This document shows, one piece after another, positions 25,653 to 34,570 of a stretch of 64,000 bases of DNA. How positions within the stretch are numbered: the stretch's first letter is position 1; every line of letters starts with the position of its first letter. Where the stretch lies: contig DFEK01000008.1 of the NCBI GenBank assembly GCA_002368665.1, forward strand, positions 1 to 64,000, read 5' to 3'. The translations under genes and the position numbers were made by a program. The stretch comes from Lachnospiraceae bacterium UBA3804 (lineage in GTDB: Bacteria; Bacillota; Clostridia; Lachnospirales; Lachnospiraceae). The notes beneath the pieces were generated by a model. The model worked only from the letters and a program-made list of their open reading frames with translations. It made no database searches and had not been told where the DNA came from.

Positions 25653-25759
25653 TTTAAAAGGTCGCTTCGCGGGAGACCTGTTTTAAAATCAATTCACGTA
25701 TAATGAGCCCAACAACAGCAAACACCGACAAAGTCGGAACGAATAAGGAGGGCAACATT

Positions 25760-26425
25760 ATGCGTAAAGGATTAACGGAAGTAGTTTTTATTTTAGACAG
25801 AAGCGGTTCCATGAGCGGACTCGAAGCAGACACCATCGGCGGTTTCAATTCAATGATCGAGAAACAGCGCAAGGAAGAAGGAGAGGCCTACATCTCCACC
25901 GTTCTTTTCAGCGACCGTTCGGAAGTTCTCTATGACAGGACTCCGGTTGCAAAAATTGAGCCGATGAACGATAAGCAGTATCAGGTAGGAGGCTGCACGG
26001 CGCTCCTGGATGCCATCGGCGGCGCCGTACATCATATCTCGAACGTACACCGCTACGCAAGGGAAGAAGACCGTCCGGAGAAAACGCTTTTCATCATTAC
26101 CACGGATGGTATGGAGAATTCCAGCCATGTCTACAATTACCGAAAGGTCAAAGATATGGTGGAACGTCAGAAGGAAAAGTACGGTTGGGAGTTTCTGTTC
26201 TTAGGGGCAAATATCGATTCGATTGATGTAGCGGGCAGATTCGGTATCCATGCGGATCGCGCAATCAATTATGTCTGCGACGAAACAGGTACGGCATTAA
26301 ACTATGAAGTCCTTTCCGAGACGGTATCCGTATTTAGAAAGGCCAAAAACAGAAAAGAAGCCTCAGAAGCGATGGGCGCAGCCTGTGCGCCGATTCGCGA
26401 GGATTACGAGAAACGACATAAATAA
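25760..26425 (+). CDS. von Willebrand factor A domain protein
   Basis: 221 residues from ATG 25760 with AAGGAGG 9 nt upstream. The open frame to 25703 has no ribosome site. The MIDAS metal site is complete: 'LDRSGSMSG' near residue 13, a Thr in 'GGCTALLDAI' and the Asp in 'TTDGMENS'. No signal or membrane segment is present, so it is a cytosolic vWA protein. These commonly act with AAA+ ATPases or as stress-response adaptors. None is adjacent, so the 25029 product is the likely partner. Confidence 0.85.
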   Translation: MRKGLTEVVFILDRSGSMSGLEADTIGGFNSMIEKQRKEEGEAYISTVLFSDRSEVLYDRTPVAKIEPMNDKQYQVGGCTALLDAIGGAVHHISNVHRYAREEDRPEKTLFIITTDGMENSSHVYNYRKVKDMVERQKEKYGWEFLFLGANIDSIDVAGRFGIHADRAINYVCDETGTALNYEVLSETVSVFRKAKNRKEASEAMGAACAPIREDYEKRHK

Positions 26426-26454
26426 TACGGTGCCCTGCACCGTAGGGGGTGCAT

Positions 26455-27420
26455 ATGGCAAAAGATGTTGTTGCGTTAGGCGAGTTATTAATTGATTTTA
26501 CCGAGAACGGAACCAGTTCTCAGGGCAATCCGGTTCTCGAGGCAAACCCGGGGGGAGCACCGTGCAACGTGCTCGCCCTGCTTTGCGGTCTGGGACACGA
26601 TGTTTCCTTTATCGGAAAGGTCGGAAAGGACCGTTTCGGAAAGCAACTTAAGGAAGTGCTTACCGAAGTCGGCATCGGTACGGAAGCGCTTATGGAAGAC
26701 GAAGATGTTCATACCACGCTTGCTTTCGTGCATACGTATCCGGACGGCGACAGGGATTTCTCGTTCTACCGAAATCCCGGAGCCGATATGATGCTTCGGA
26801 GGGATGAAATTCCCGAAGAACTGATTAAAAGTGCCAAAATCTTCCACTTCGGTTCCTTATCCATGACTTCGGAGCCGGTGAAAGGTGCTACGATGAAGGC
26901 ACTTAAAATTGCCAAAGATGCGCACATCACCATTTCTTTCGATCCAAACCTTCGCGAACCCCTCTGGTCCTCTTTGGAAGAAGCCAAAAGAGAAATTGCG
27001 CAGGGGATGTGTTTTTGCGATATCTTAAAGATTTCCGACAATGAAATTCTGTGGTTTACGGGCATAGATGACTACGATGCCGCGGTAGCCGCCATTCTGG
27101 ACGAGTTTCCCCAGATTAAAATTGTTTTCCTTACCATGGGAAGGGAGGGCAGCGTTTGCTACCAAAACGGCCGGAAAGTGACCGCTCCTCCTTTTATACA
27201 GAAAAATACGATGGAGACGACCGGCGCGGGAGATACGTTCTGCGCGGGTGTTTTACACTATATCTTAGAACATGGGCTCCGTGAGTATACCGAGGTGGAA
27301 ATGCAGGAAATGCTGGAGTTTGCCAATGCGGCTGCGTCCATTATCACAACCAGAAGAGGAGCTCTTCGGGTAATGCCTTCGAGGGAGGAAATCGAGGAAC
27401 TGATCAAATCCCCAAAATAA
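26455..27420 (+). CDS. PfkB-family carbohydrate kinase, fructokinase-like
   Basis: 321 residues from ATG 26455 (AGGGGG upstream). The ribokinase/PfkB fold shows the N-terminal 'VALGELLIDF', the sugar-binding 'NPGGAPCNV', 'FIGKVGKDRFG' and the anion-hole signature 'TTGAGDTFCAGVL' with the catalytic Asp. Similarity is closest to fructokinases (ScrK type), which phosphorylate fructose with ATP. No sucrose or fructose transporter gene is adjacent. It ends 70 nt before the large repeat protein. Confidence 0.85.
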   Translation: MAKDVVALGELLIDFTENGTSSQGNPVLEANPGGAPCNVLALLCGLGHDVSFIGKVGKDRFGKQLKEVLTEVGIGTEALMEDEDVHTTLAFVHTYPDGDRDFSFYRNPGADMMLRRDEIPEELIKSAKIFHFGSLSMTSEPVKGATMKALKIAKDAHITISFDPNLREPLWSSLEEAKREIAQGMCFCDILKISDNEILWFTGIDDYDAAVAAILDEFPQIKIVFLTMGREGSVCYQNGRKVTAPPFIQKNTMETTGAGDTFCAGVLHYILEHGLREYTEVEMQEMLEFANAAASIITTRRGALRVMPSREEIEELIKSPK

Positions 27421-27493
27421 ATGCAACTTTTTGTACCTTGACAGGGTATTTGGTATAGAGGCGTAGTGACGAAACGCATGAAGGAGATATTTT

Positions 27494-30400
27494 ATGGACA
27501 ATTTGAACTTATTTAATAACAATATCCAGGAAAACCCGTTAAATCAGCTTGGCTCGATTGTTAATCTTCCCAATGTCAAAGTAATTAACGGCAAAACCAC
27601 TTCGGATTTCATCAACTCCGTACAGGCGAACAGCGGACTTCAGAACGCGCAGAAGAATGAAATTCTCCGTGCTTTTATCTGTTTGTATGACAACGGAAGC
27701 GATGCAATGAAGAATGTTGCAACTATGCTGGAAACCGGAAATATTCCGCAGAATCAGGGTATACAGAACATAAACGATTTCCTCGACCGGATTGCACATG
27801 ACCTGGTAAATTACTTCAATGGGAATGTGTTCAGAAATAACCTCGGAACGGCAGCGTATAATTACCTGCAAAACTATTATAACGAAAGGAATCTGGCAGC
27901 AAGGTTTGCAAATAATCCGCAGAATAATCAGAACAATGAGATTCATGAGAACGTAAATGAGAATCAGATAAATAACCAGCCGGAGAATCAGGTTGATCCG
28001 CTGGTTCAGCGTGAGAATCAGCTTCTGCAGGAGAACCCCAACTTAATCCGGATCATCGATCCGAATAAGCAGGTAAACAACATGAACTGGCCTGCGTTCC
28101 ATCAGCAGTTCGCGCAAAAAGGTTGGCCGAATGCAGAGAAGAGCGATACACTTCGTGCAATCTTCAATATCTGTGGGCCGGATCATCCGGGAATGATTGA
28201 AAATGTGAACCTGGTTCTTAACAATATCCAGGCGGGACAGAACCCGGAAGAGATATACAAAGAACATCTCCGCAATTATGTAAGGGACTATATTCTTGAA
28301 CCTGCGAAGCAGCGTCATGAGTATAAATTCACGGAAGAGCAAAGACCGTCCGTTCTGCATTACCAGCAGATGCTGAACAGTGCGCAGGGCGAAGGATATA
28401 ATTATAATCTGAATGCGGACTGTCCCGTCAGACAACAGGCAAACCCGGAGAATCAGCGTGAACAGGCAAATCAGGCAAATGTTCATCCGGAACAGCCCAA
28501 TAACAATGTAGAAAACGTCAACGCAAATAACAACGCAAATAACAACGCAAATAACAACAATCAGCTTAATCAGAATAACCAGGAAGGACAAGCACATCCG
28601 GAACAGCAGGTTCAGCCGCAGCCGCAGGTTCAGCCGCAGCAGCCCCAGCCTGTCATGAAACAGCGTGAACTTCTGCAGAATGCTGCCATACACGGCCGTA
28701 TGCTGATGGCAAAGGACCGCCTTCAGAGAGCAACCCTCCGGGCGAGAGGCAGTGACGAATACAAGCATGTCCGTGAAGAATTCAGTAAGGTTCAGGAGAA
28801 ATGGACTCGTGCGACAGCCGCTCAGGGCGGTAAGATCAGCGAAGATGAACTGCTTGGTCTTCGCGATGAACTGTTAAACGTACTTGAACTTGCGGATACT
28901 TACATGGATAAGAAATACCGCGAGAATGATAAGAGCCGGAACGCAAAGAGCCGTATGGAGGCGGTGGAAGATGCATTCGATGTTTTGGAAGAACAGCTTG
29001 CCATCGTGAATGCGCGTCGAGAGGAGCTGCGTAATACTCCGCCCAAATCGATCCATGATCTCAGTACGGAAGCGGCTGCAGCATATAATGATATGCTGAA
29101 CAACAAATTATTCCTTCGCGGAAGCGATGAATACAAGAAAGCCAGAGAATCCTTTAAACTGGTACAGGATAAGTTAAGACTTTTAGACACTAAATTCGAC
29201 GGAAACGAAGCAAACATCTCAAGAGATGAACTCAAGGAAACCAGAGAGTTGCTTTTAAAAGCGGATGATGCACTGGGACTTTATGCAGCACAGAAATCCG
29301 GCGAGATCCTTGCCGATTCTACCCACAATCGTGTGGAAGCTGTCAACAAGGGACGTACCCTGATCGAGAGAGCAATTCGTAAACTGGATGCTTTGGAGAA
29401 GGCCAAAGAAGTCACAGAAGTAAAGAGTATGCAGGCGTTAACGGAAGAGGCACGAGATTTAGGACTGGATATGGAGATAGCAGATCGGGATGTTCATTTG
29501 GGAAGTTCCGAGTATAAGGATGCAAAGAAGGAATTCAATGCATTTACCACGAAACTCAGTGCCATTAATGTTAAGAATAATAACGAAATTACCGCCAGGG
29601 ATATGGATGATTTATCCAAAGAGATGGATAAGGCGGAAGAAAAGATTGATCTGTATCTGCAGCGTAAGAGAAGTAAACTTGAGTGGGATGAAAAGGGTAC
29701 CGAACGTATTGGTGTAATGCGGAAAGCCAAGGAAAACATCGCAGAAACCAGACGCAGAGTGGAAGCGATTAACAAGGCTCGTCATGCGGAAGCTCTCGCT
29801 AAAGATCCCGCAGCCTTGATTGCGGAAGAAGATGCGGCTTTGGCAGATGTGAAACTTGCACAGAGAACCGTAGACGGAAGTAAGGTTTGGCGTGGCGGTG
29901 ATGATTACGATAAGGCATTAATCGCATATGAAAGAGTATGCAATAATGAAAAACAGCTGAATGCACCGAACCGTCAGAATGAGCTGTCCAGACATGCGCT
30001 CAAGGCGGAAATCGAAGAATTGAATAAAGCCAAGGAAGATATTCTTACCTATACGCGTCGTAAGGAGTCGGAGAAAACAGAGCTGGAAGGGAAAGGCAAA
30101 TCTCTGGATGCAAAGGGAACGAAGCGTCTGGAAGTGATGAATAATGCATACAAAACAATCCGCACCAGACTCGATGTCGCCCAGGCTAAACTCGGACAGA
30201 TTGATGAGCGCGAGAAACAGCAGCAGGATCAGGAGATTCAGAGACTGTTAAATGACAGAAGAGCGGATATCCCCAATGAAAAGGGGGCCAATAAAATTGT
30301 TGCAATGGAATCTGCGCATTCCATGGACATTATTGCACGCTACAGCAGACAGAAAGAATTTTCCGAAGGAGACCGTAATCTGGTATACACGGTGACCGCC

Positions 30401-30718
30401 AAACTTCTGCTTGCCGAGAATATCCTGAAGGGTAAGTTTAAGTCATTCAACCCTCCGACCATGAAAAACTTCAATGATATGGCTTCCAAGTTTAGGGAAT
30501 CGAAGGAATTCAAGGATGCGATGAAGGGTGAAAAAATGGATCCGGAATTCTGCAGAAACCTTCTGGTTGGTAAGAAGAACATAGAAAACATCAACAAAAA
30601 GGTTCTGGGCAATATTCAGAAAAACGGAGATAAAGCCAAAATTCGTCAGACCTCGATTCGTGAGAATCTCAAGGGCAAAGAAAATGCAAACAAGGGAAGA
30701 AATCCGCTGATTGGCTAA
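27494..30718 (+). CDS. 1074-residue protein with four long helical repeats
   Basis: No signal peptide or membrane helix. Two similar helical modules come first (about 12-90 and 180-260). Each has a Phe-rich helix, then 'K-x-x-x-L-R-A', then a Met/Asn/Val/Leu helix. An Asn/Gln/Pro-rich linker follows (about 311-388). Four tandem repeats of 124-131 residues then begin with 'RGSDEYKHVREEF' (419), 'RGSDEYKKARESF' (543), 'GSSEYKDAKKEF' (670) and 'GGDDYDKALIAY' (801). Each continues into a second helix pair ending near a 'K/R-x-x-V-M/E' element. A basic C-terminal domain covers about 910-1074. Almost all is predicted helix or coiled coil. The family is not recognised. AAGGAG precedes ATG, and the next gene follows by 14 nt. 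Confidence 0.7.
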   Translation: MDNLNLFNNNIQENPLNQLGSIVNLPNVKVINGKTTSDFINSVQANSGLQNAQKNEILRAFICLYDNGSDAMKNVATMLETGNIPQNQGIQNINDFLDRIAHDLVNYFNGNVFRNNLGTAAYNYLQNYYNERNLAARFANNPQNNQNNEIHENVNENQINNQPENQVDPLVQRENQLLQENPNLIRIIDPNKQVNNMNWPAFHQQFAQKGWPNAEKSDTLRAIFNICGPDHPGMIENVNLVLNNIQAGQNPEEIYKEHLRNYVRDYILEPAKQRHEYKFTEEQRPSVLHYQQMLNSAQGEGYNYNLNADCPVRQQANPENQREQANQANVHPEQPNNNVENVNANNNANNNANNNNQLNQNNQEGQAHPEQQVQPQPQVQPQQPQPVMKQRELLQNAAIHGRMLMAKDRLQRATLRARGSDEYKHVREEFSKVQEKWTRATAAQGGKISEDELLGLRDELLNVLELADTYMDKKYRENDKSRNAKSRMEAVEDAFDVLEEQLAIVNARREELRNTPPKSIHDLSTEAAAAYNDMLNNKLFLRGSDEYKKARESFKLVQDKLRLLDTKFDGNEANISRDELKETRELLLKADDALGLYAAQKSGEILADSTHNRVEAVNKGRTLIERAIRKLDALEKAKEVTEVKSMQALTEEARDLGLDMEIADRDVHLGSSEYKDAKKEFNAFTTKLSAINVKNNNEITARDMDDLSKEMDKAEEKIDLYLQRKRSKLEWDEKGTERIGVMRKAKENIAETRRRVEAINKARHAEALAKDPAALIAEEDAALADVKLAQRTVDGSKVWRGGDDYDKALIAYERVCNNEKQLNAPNRQNELSRHALKAEIEELNKAKEDILTYTRRKESEKTELEGKGKSLDAKGTKRLEVMNNAYKTIRTRLDVAQAKLGQIDEREKQQQDQEIQRLLNDRRADIPNEKGANKIVAMESAHSMDIIARYSRQKEFSEGDRNLVYTVTAKLLLAENILKGKFKSFNPPTMKNFNDMASKFRESKEFKDAMKGEKMDPEFCRNLLVGKKNIENINKKVLGNIQKNGDKAKIRQTSIRENLKGKENANKGRNPLIG
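28521..28556. repeat. three tandem copies of a 12-bp unit
   Basis: ACGCAAATAACA occurs three times in a row inside the Asn/Gln-rich linker of the 1074-residue protein, adding Asn-Ala-Asn-Asn units in frame. Copy number may vary by slippage. Confidence 0.8.
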
Positions 30719-30732
30719 GGAATAAAGGCTGT

Positions 30733-31461
30733 ATGGAAGAGATTAACGGAAAATGGATTATGAGCGGTATCGATTGGAAAGACCCGGGCTGTCTGCACAG
30801 CGCCGGGGATCTTTCCGATTACATTGACAGGGTGGGCTTCCTGCCTTTATTTGCCTGCTCCGTGCCCGGTTTTTCCGTTGAAGAGCATACGGATCCGACG
30901 TACTGGTGGTCGGAGAAAGCAGACCGTGATCCCTGGGCGTGGCGGACCGTCATCGCAAGGGAAGGTAAAATAGCTTACGGAAAGTTTTTCGAGCGAAAGG
31001 CCGGATTTATCTCAAAGAAGTGGTTTCCGTATTTTGCCAATCTAAGGCGAAACGGATATGATTTCGATGCCCTTTGGGATGATGGCAAAGCGTCCCTGCG
31101 CCAGAAGAAGATCATGGATTTGTTTTCCGAAGATACGAGGCTTTTTTCTTTTGAAATAAAGGAGTTGGCCGGCTTCGGGAAAGGTGGGGAGAAAGGCTTT
31201 GAAGGCACCTTAAGCGGTCTTCAGATGCAGTCCTATCTTTGCATGAGGGATTTCCAAAAGAGAAAAAATAAAAAGGGCAAAGAGTATGGCTGGGATGTAG
31301 CCATCTACTCTATGCCCGAGCAGTTGTACGGTTATAAGCATGTTGCAAAGGCATATAAAGAATCTCCCGAAGAGTCGTATGAGAGAATTTTAAAACATCT
31401 TTGCAAAGAGTTTGGTGCCGAAAACGAACAAAGCCTCGGCAAACTGATTCAAAAACCGTAA
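30733..31461 (+). CDS. AlkZ-related protein
   Basis: 242 residues. The opening 'GKWIMSGIDWKDPGC' and the block 'YWWSEKADRDPWAWR', followed by 'GKIAYGKFFERKAGFISKKW' and 'YDFDALWDDGKA', match a Firmicutes family labelled AlkZ-related, distant kin of winged-helix DNA glycosylases. Recognition is from memory of that family and the biochemical role is not settled. It begins 14 nt after the 1074-residue protein, so the two are cotranscribed. It converges with the nicotinamidase gene only 7 nt away. Confidence 0.6.
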   Translation: MEEINGKWIMSGIDWKDPGCLHSAGDLSDYIDRVGFLPLFACSVPGFSVEEHTDPTYWWSEKADRDPWAWRTVIAREGKIAYGKFFERKAGFISKKWFPYFANLRRNGYDFDALWDDGKASLRQKKIMDLFSEDTRLFSFEIKELAGFGKGGEKGFEGTLSGLQMQSYLCMRDFQKRKNKKGKEYGWDVAIYSMPEQLYGYKHVAKAYKESPEESYERILKHLCKEFGAENEQSLGKLIQKP

Positions 31462-31468
31462 TCTTATA

Positions 31469-32083
31469 TTACATTTCTGATTGATTTCTTAAAAACGAGT
31501 AAATGATCTCTACCTGGCAGGATTTCATGGTTTTCAACGCTGCCTCATGTGCTTCGGGTGTAACACCCGCACAGCAGCTTGCATTTACACGTACGGGAAT
31601 CTCAGGGTAGAGAGCCTTGATGATCAGTGCGTTGGAAACCACGCAGATGTCTGTACAAAGTCCGATAATTTCCACATTTTCCAAATGAAACTGTTCCCAG
31701 CCGGTATATCCGAAGCTTCGTTTGATGACATGAAGGTCGCCTTCTCCTTCGAGGCCTTCCCGGATCTGCCATCCCTTTGTGCCCTCGATGCAATGCTTCA
31801 CCGGGAGATTTTTCCCTTCATTGGTATCTAAATAATTCTCATCATGCGTATCCTGCGTAAAAATGATCTCATCGCCGTGGTCGCGGTACTGTTTGATCCG
31901 CTTTTTTACATTCTCCACAATGGCTACGGCTTCTTTCGTGCCGAGTGCACCGTCAATAAAGTCGTTCTGCATGTCGATGACAATCAGTGTTTTCTTGGCC
32001 GTATCTTCGTCTTCTTCCACAATGAATTCCGGAAAAGCCAGATTTTCCGTTGAAACCGAGATGTGTACATGTTTTTCTTCCAT
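31469..32083 (-). CDS. nicotinamidase/isochorismatase-family hydrolase
   Basis: 204 residues. The catalytic triad is visible: Asp in 'VIDMQNDFIDG', Lys in 'VIKRSFGYTGW' and Cys in 'GLCTDICVVSNAL'. Metal-binding Asp and His residues lie in 'TQDTHDENYL' and 'VKHCIEG'. It should deamidate nicotinamide to nicotinate for NAD salvage. The first 30 residues extend beyond the usual start and are acidic. AGGAGGAG precedes ATG 32083. It is the third gene of an operon with the TAXI protein and GltS (21-nt gap to gltS). Confidence 0.9.
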   Translation of the reverse strand: MEEKHVHISVSTENLAFPEFIVEEDEDTAKKTLIVIDMQNDFIDGALGTKEAVAIVENVKKRIKQYRDHGDEIIFTQDTHDENYLDTNEGKNLPVKHCIEGTKGWQIREGLEGEGDLHVIKRSFGYTGWEQFHLENVEIIGLCTDICVVSNALIIKALYPEIPVRVNASCCAGVTPEAHEAALKTMKSCQVEIIYSFLRNQSEM

Positions 32084-32104
32084 GGGGTGCTCCTCCTTAA
32101 ATGA

Positions 32105-33298
32105 TTATTTCAGCATATTGATAAAGAATGTGACGATTAATGAGTTTAGGAAATCGGCAAACATACTTCCGACGATCGGTACGAGAATATAAGCTTTCAC
32201 GGAAGGCGCATATTTCTCCGAAAGAACCTGCATATTTGCCATGGCATTGGGCGTTGCACCCATACCGAAACCGCAGGTACCGGCGGATAAAACAGCCGCG
32301 TCGAAGTTTCGTCCCATCAGGTTAAATACAACAAATCTGGCAACGAGGAACATAAGAAGTAACTGTGCCAGTAACAGAAGAATCAGCGGAAGCGCGAGAT
32401 CCGCAAGCTGCCAAAGCTTTAAGGTGATCATGGCGATTCCGAGGAAGATCGATAAGCAGATACCGCCGATGTCGTTGATCTCACCCATGTGGATCGTGAT
32501 CTTTCCGCTGGCTTCTCCGATATTGCGCATCAGGGCTGCGACAATCATGGCTCCGATATAGATGGGGAATGTCATGCCTGTTTTGGATAAAAGCCAGGAA
32601 ATGATGGTTCCGATGCCGATGGCAATGGCAAGCTGGTAGGTACCGCCCGCATAATTGCTGACCTTACGGTGATGCTTTTTCTCTTCTTCGATGAGAACGG
32701 AAGGATCCGTATTCTCCATGGTGTTCATCGCACCTTTATGCAGGATCAGCCATTCGCCCAAAGGTCCGCCCATTAGGGAGCCTGCGATCAGACCGAAGGT
32801 TGCCGCAGCGGTACAAAGGGTCGTGGCACCGGTAATTCCGAAATCTTCCAGAATCGGACCGAAAGCGCCGCTTGTTCCGTGTCCGCCGACCATGGGGATG
32901 GAGCCGGTACAAAGACCGAGCATCGGATCCATGCCAAGAAACTTGGCAATCAGTACGGAAAGACCGTTCTGTGCGAAGATCATTCCGACAACAATGACCA
33001 GGAAGATGATTAAGCTTACGCCGCCTTTTTTCAAAATTTTGATATTGGCCTGGAAACCGACTGAAGTAAAGAAAATGACCATGCAGATGTTTTTCAATGT
33101 CTCGTCATAGTTAAAGTCGATGACATTGTTAACATGCAAAACGAGCATGATCAGCGCATAAAGAAGACCTCCGATAACCGGAGCGGGTACGCAGAATTTA
33201 TCCAGAAATTTGATTCGTTTCTTTAACCAGGAACCGATAAGGAGTACGACAACCGCAATTCCCAGCGTTTGATACATATCAAGCGAAATAGTGGGCAT
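32105..33298 (-). CDS. gltS: sodium/glutamate symporter GltS
   Basis: 397 residues with about ten membrane helices in two inverted halves. Each half has the re-entrant signature: 'GSIPMVGGHGTSGAFGP' in the first and 'GTCGFGMGATPNAMANM' in the second. This is the GltS family of Na+-driven glutamate importers. In this operon it follows a TAXI-type binding-protein gene by only 12 nt, so it may work with that binding protein instead of alone. AAAAGGAG lies before ATG 33298. Confidence 0.9.
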   Translation of the reverse strand: MPTISLDMYQTLGIAVVVLLIGSWLKKRIKFLDKFCVPAPVIGGLLYALIMLVLHVNNVIDFNYDETLKNICMVIFFTSVGFQANIKILKKGGVSLIIFLVIVVGMIFAQNGLSVLIAKFLGMDPMLGLCTGSIPMVGGHGTSGAFGPILEDFGITGATTLCTAAATFGLIAGSLMGGPLGEWLILHKGAMNTMENTDPSVLIEEEKKHHRKVSNYAGGTYQLAIAIGIGTIISWLLSKTGMTFPIYIGAMIVAALMRNIGEASGKITIHMGEINDIGGICLSIFLGIAMITLKLWQLADLALPLILLLLAQLLLMFLVARFVVFNLMGRNFDAAVLSAGTCGFGMGATPNAMANMQVLSEKYAPSVKAYILVPIVGSMFADFLNSLIVTFFINMLK

Positions 33299-33310
33299 GT
33301 GGAACTCCTT

Positions 33311-34339
33311 TTAATCCTGTGTTCCGGAAACGGGTTTGGCCAGAAGCGTTGTTCCGACGGGAACGGTGATACCGTTTTCCTCGTAGTATCTTGCTGCACC
33401 GGGATGGAACGGAACGGAAACGTTCTTTGTTGCTTCTTCAATCGATGTTTCCCCATCGGTAATGATGCTTTCATTCAGTTCGGCGGAGTGCGCAAGAAGT
33501 GCCTTGGTTAGGCTGTATATATCGTCATCGGAGCAGGAATTGGAAACCACGAAGATGGCTCTGACACCGATGGTATGTACTTCCGTATCAATTCCTCCAT
33601 AGGTATCGATCGGAAGGGTTACGCTTTCATAGTACGGATAAAGGCTCTTTAATTTATTGATTTCTTCCTCATCGAGGGAAAGAATGCGGATATCGGTTTC
33701 TTTGGCAAGATCGGAAACGGCTTTGGTCGGAGCACCGGCTACACAGAAGAACGCATCGAGGTGATCCGATTTCAGTGCTGCGGCAGCGGATGCAAAACTG
33801 TTATTGTGAACTTTCAAATCTTTAAAGGAAAGTCCGTAGATGGCAAGAACCTGCTCGGCTTCCACGATAACACCGGATTCGGATTCACCGATGGAAACGC
33901 GCTTTCCTTTCAGATCCTTAACCGAGTGAATATCGGAATCCGCACGTACAATGATCTGCAGCGACTCCGTATACAGGGAGGCAACGGCGCTGAATGTTAA
34001 GTTATTGACGGTCTTTTCGTTTGCAAAAACGCCGAGTCCGTTGTAGGCCTGCTCCAGAATATCGTCCTGTACGACCGCTCCGTCCACGAAACCTTTCTGC
34101 AAAAGGCGTACGCTTGCAGCGGAACCTGCTGTGGTACGTGGAGTGATGGTATATTCATGCTGCATGATCTTGGCAAAATCCGACATGTATGCGTAGTAGG
34201 TACCTTTTTCTCCACCGGTACCGATTTCGAGTTCCTTTGTGGAACGGCTTTTACATGCGCATAATGCGGTTAGGATCAGTACGATGGAAAGGAGTGCGAA
34301 TGTTCTTCGAATCGAATGTCTGATGGCATTTTTTCTCAT
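33311..34339 (-). CDS. TAXI-family substrate-binding lipoprotein
   Basis: 342 residues from the ATG at 34339. The open frame to 34495 has no signal peptide at its start. The lipobox is 'LTALCAC'. TAXI-type features are 'LEIGTGGEKGTYYAYMSDFAKIM', 'TTAGSAASVRLLQKGFVDGAVVQ', 'GKRVSIGESESGVIVEAEQVL' and 'DAFFCVAGAPTKAVSDLA'. TAXI proteins normally serve TRAP permeases, but no TRAP subunit is nearby and GltS follows instead. Glutamate or a related acid is the likely ligand, by inference. Confidence 0.85.
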   Translation of the reverse strand: MRKNAIRHSIRRTFALLSIVLILTALCACKSRSTKELEIGTGGEKGTYYAYMSDFAKIMQHEYTITPRTTAGSAASVRLLQKGFVDGAVVQDDILEQAYNGLGVFANEKTVNNLTFSAVASLYTESLQIIVRADSDIHSVKDLKGKRVSIGESESGVIVEAEQVLAIYGLSFKDLKVHNNSFASAAAALKSDHLDAFFCVAGAPTKAVSDLAKETDIRILSLDEEEINKLKSLYPYYESVTLPIDTYGGIDTEVHTIGVRAIFVVSNSCSDDDIYSLTKALLAHSAELNESIITDGETSIEEATKNVSVPFHPGAARYYEENGITVPVGTTLLAKPVSGTQD

Positions 34340-34379
34340 AAAGGCTACCTCACTTGGAATGGATTTAAATCCTATATTT

Positions 34380-34408
34380 ATTTTACAATAGGATTCCTTT
34401 AAGAACAA
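34380..34408 (-). promoter_or_regulatory. promoter of the TAXI-gltS-nicotinamidase operon, with palindromes
   Basis: On the minus strand: TTGTTC (34408-34403), 17 nt, TAAAAT (34385-34380). An inverted repeat AATCCTAT (34368-34375) / ATAGGATT (34388-34395) spans the -10 box. A 12-bp palindrome GGATTTAAATCC covers 34361-34372. Both are candidate repressor sites. Confidence 0.55.
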
Positions 34409-34446
34409 GGAAAAGTCGGCTGAAATCGTGGGTTTCTTATGCGATT

Positions 34447-34476
34447 TTGACAAAGTTTTCGGCATTCTTTTGTAGA
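34447..34476 (+). promoter_or_regulatory. possible promoter for the 34571 lipoprotein gene
   Basis: TTGACA (34447-34452) with TGTAGA (34471-34476) after 18 nt. It is divergent from the TAXI promoter. The -10 match is weak. Confidence 0.4.
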
Positions 34477-34570
34477 ATTCGTGAAAACGGTACATTGTGT
34501 TTTGGGTCGTAACGGATTAAACTTGCGGTGTAATGATGAATGATTATAGAGAATAACGGAGGAGTTCAAA

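Noticed and set aside
28521..28556. Short CRISPR-like array
   Set aside because: The repeats are 12 bp, contiguous and in frame inside a coding region. There are no spacers and no cas genes.
34340..34495. Longer N-terminus for the TAXI protein
   Set aside because: It would bury the signal peptide 52 residues inside the chain and would cross the promoter.
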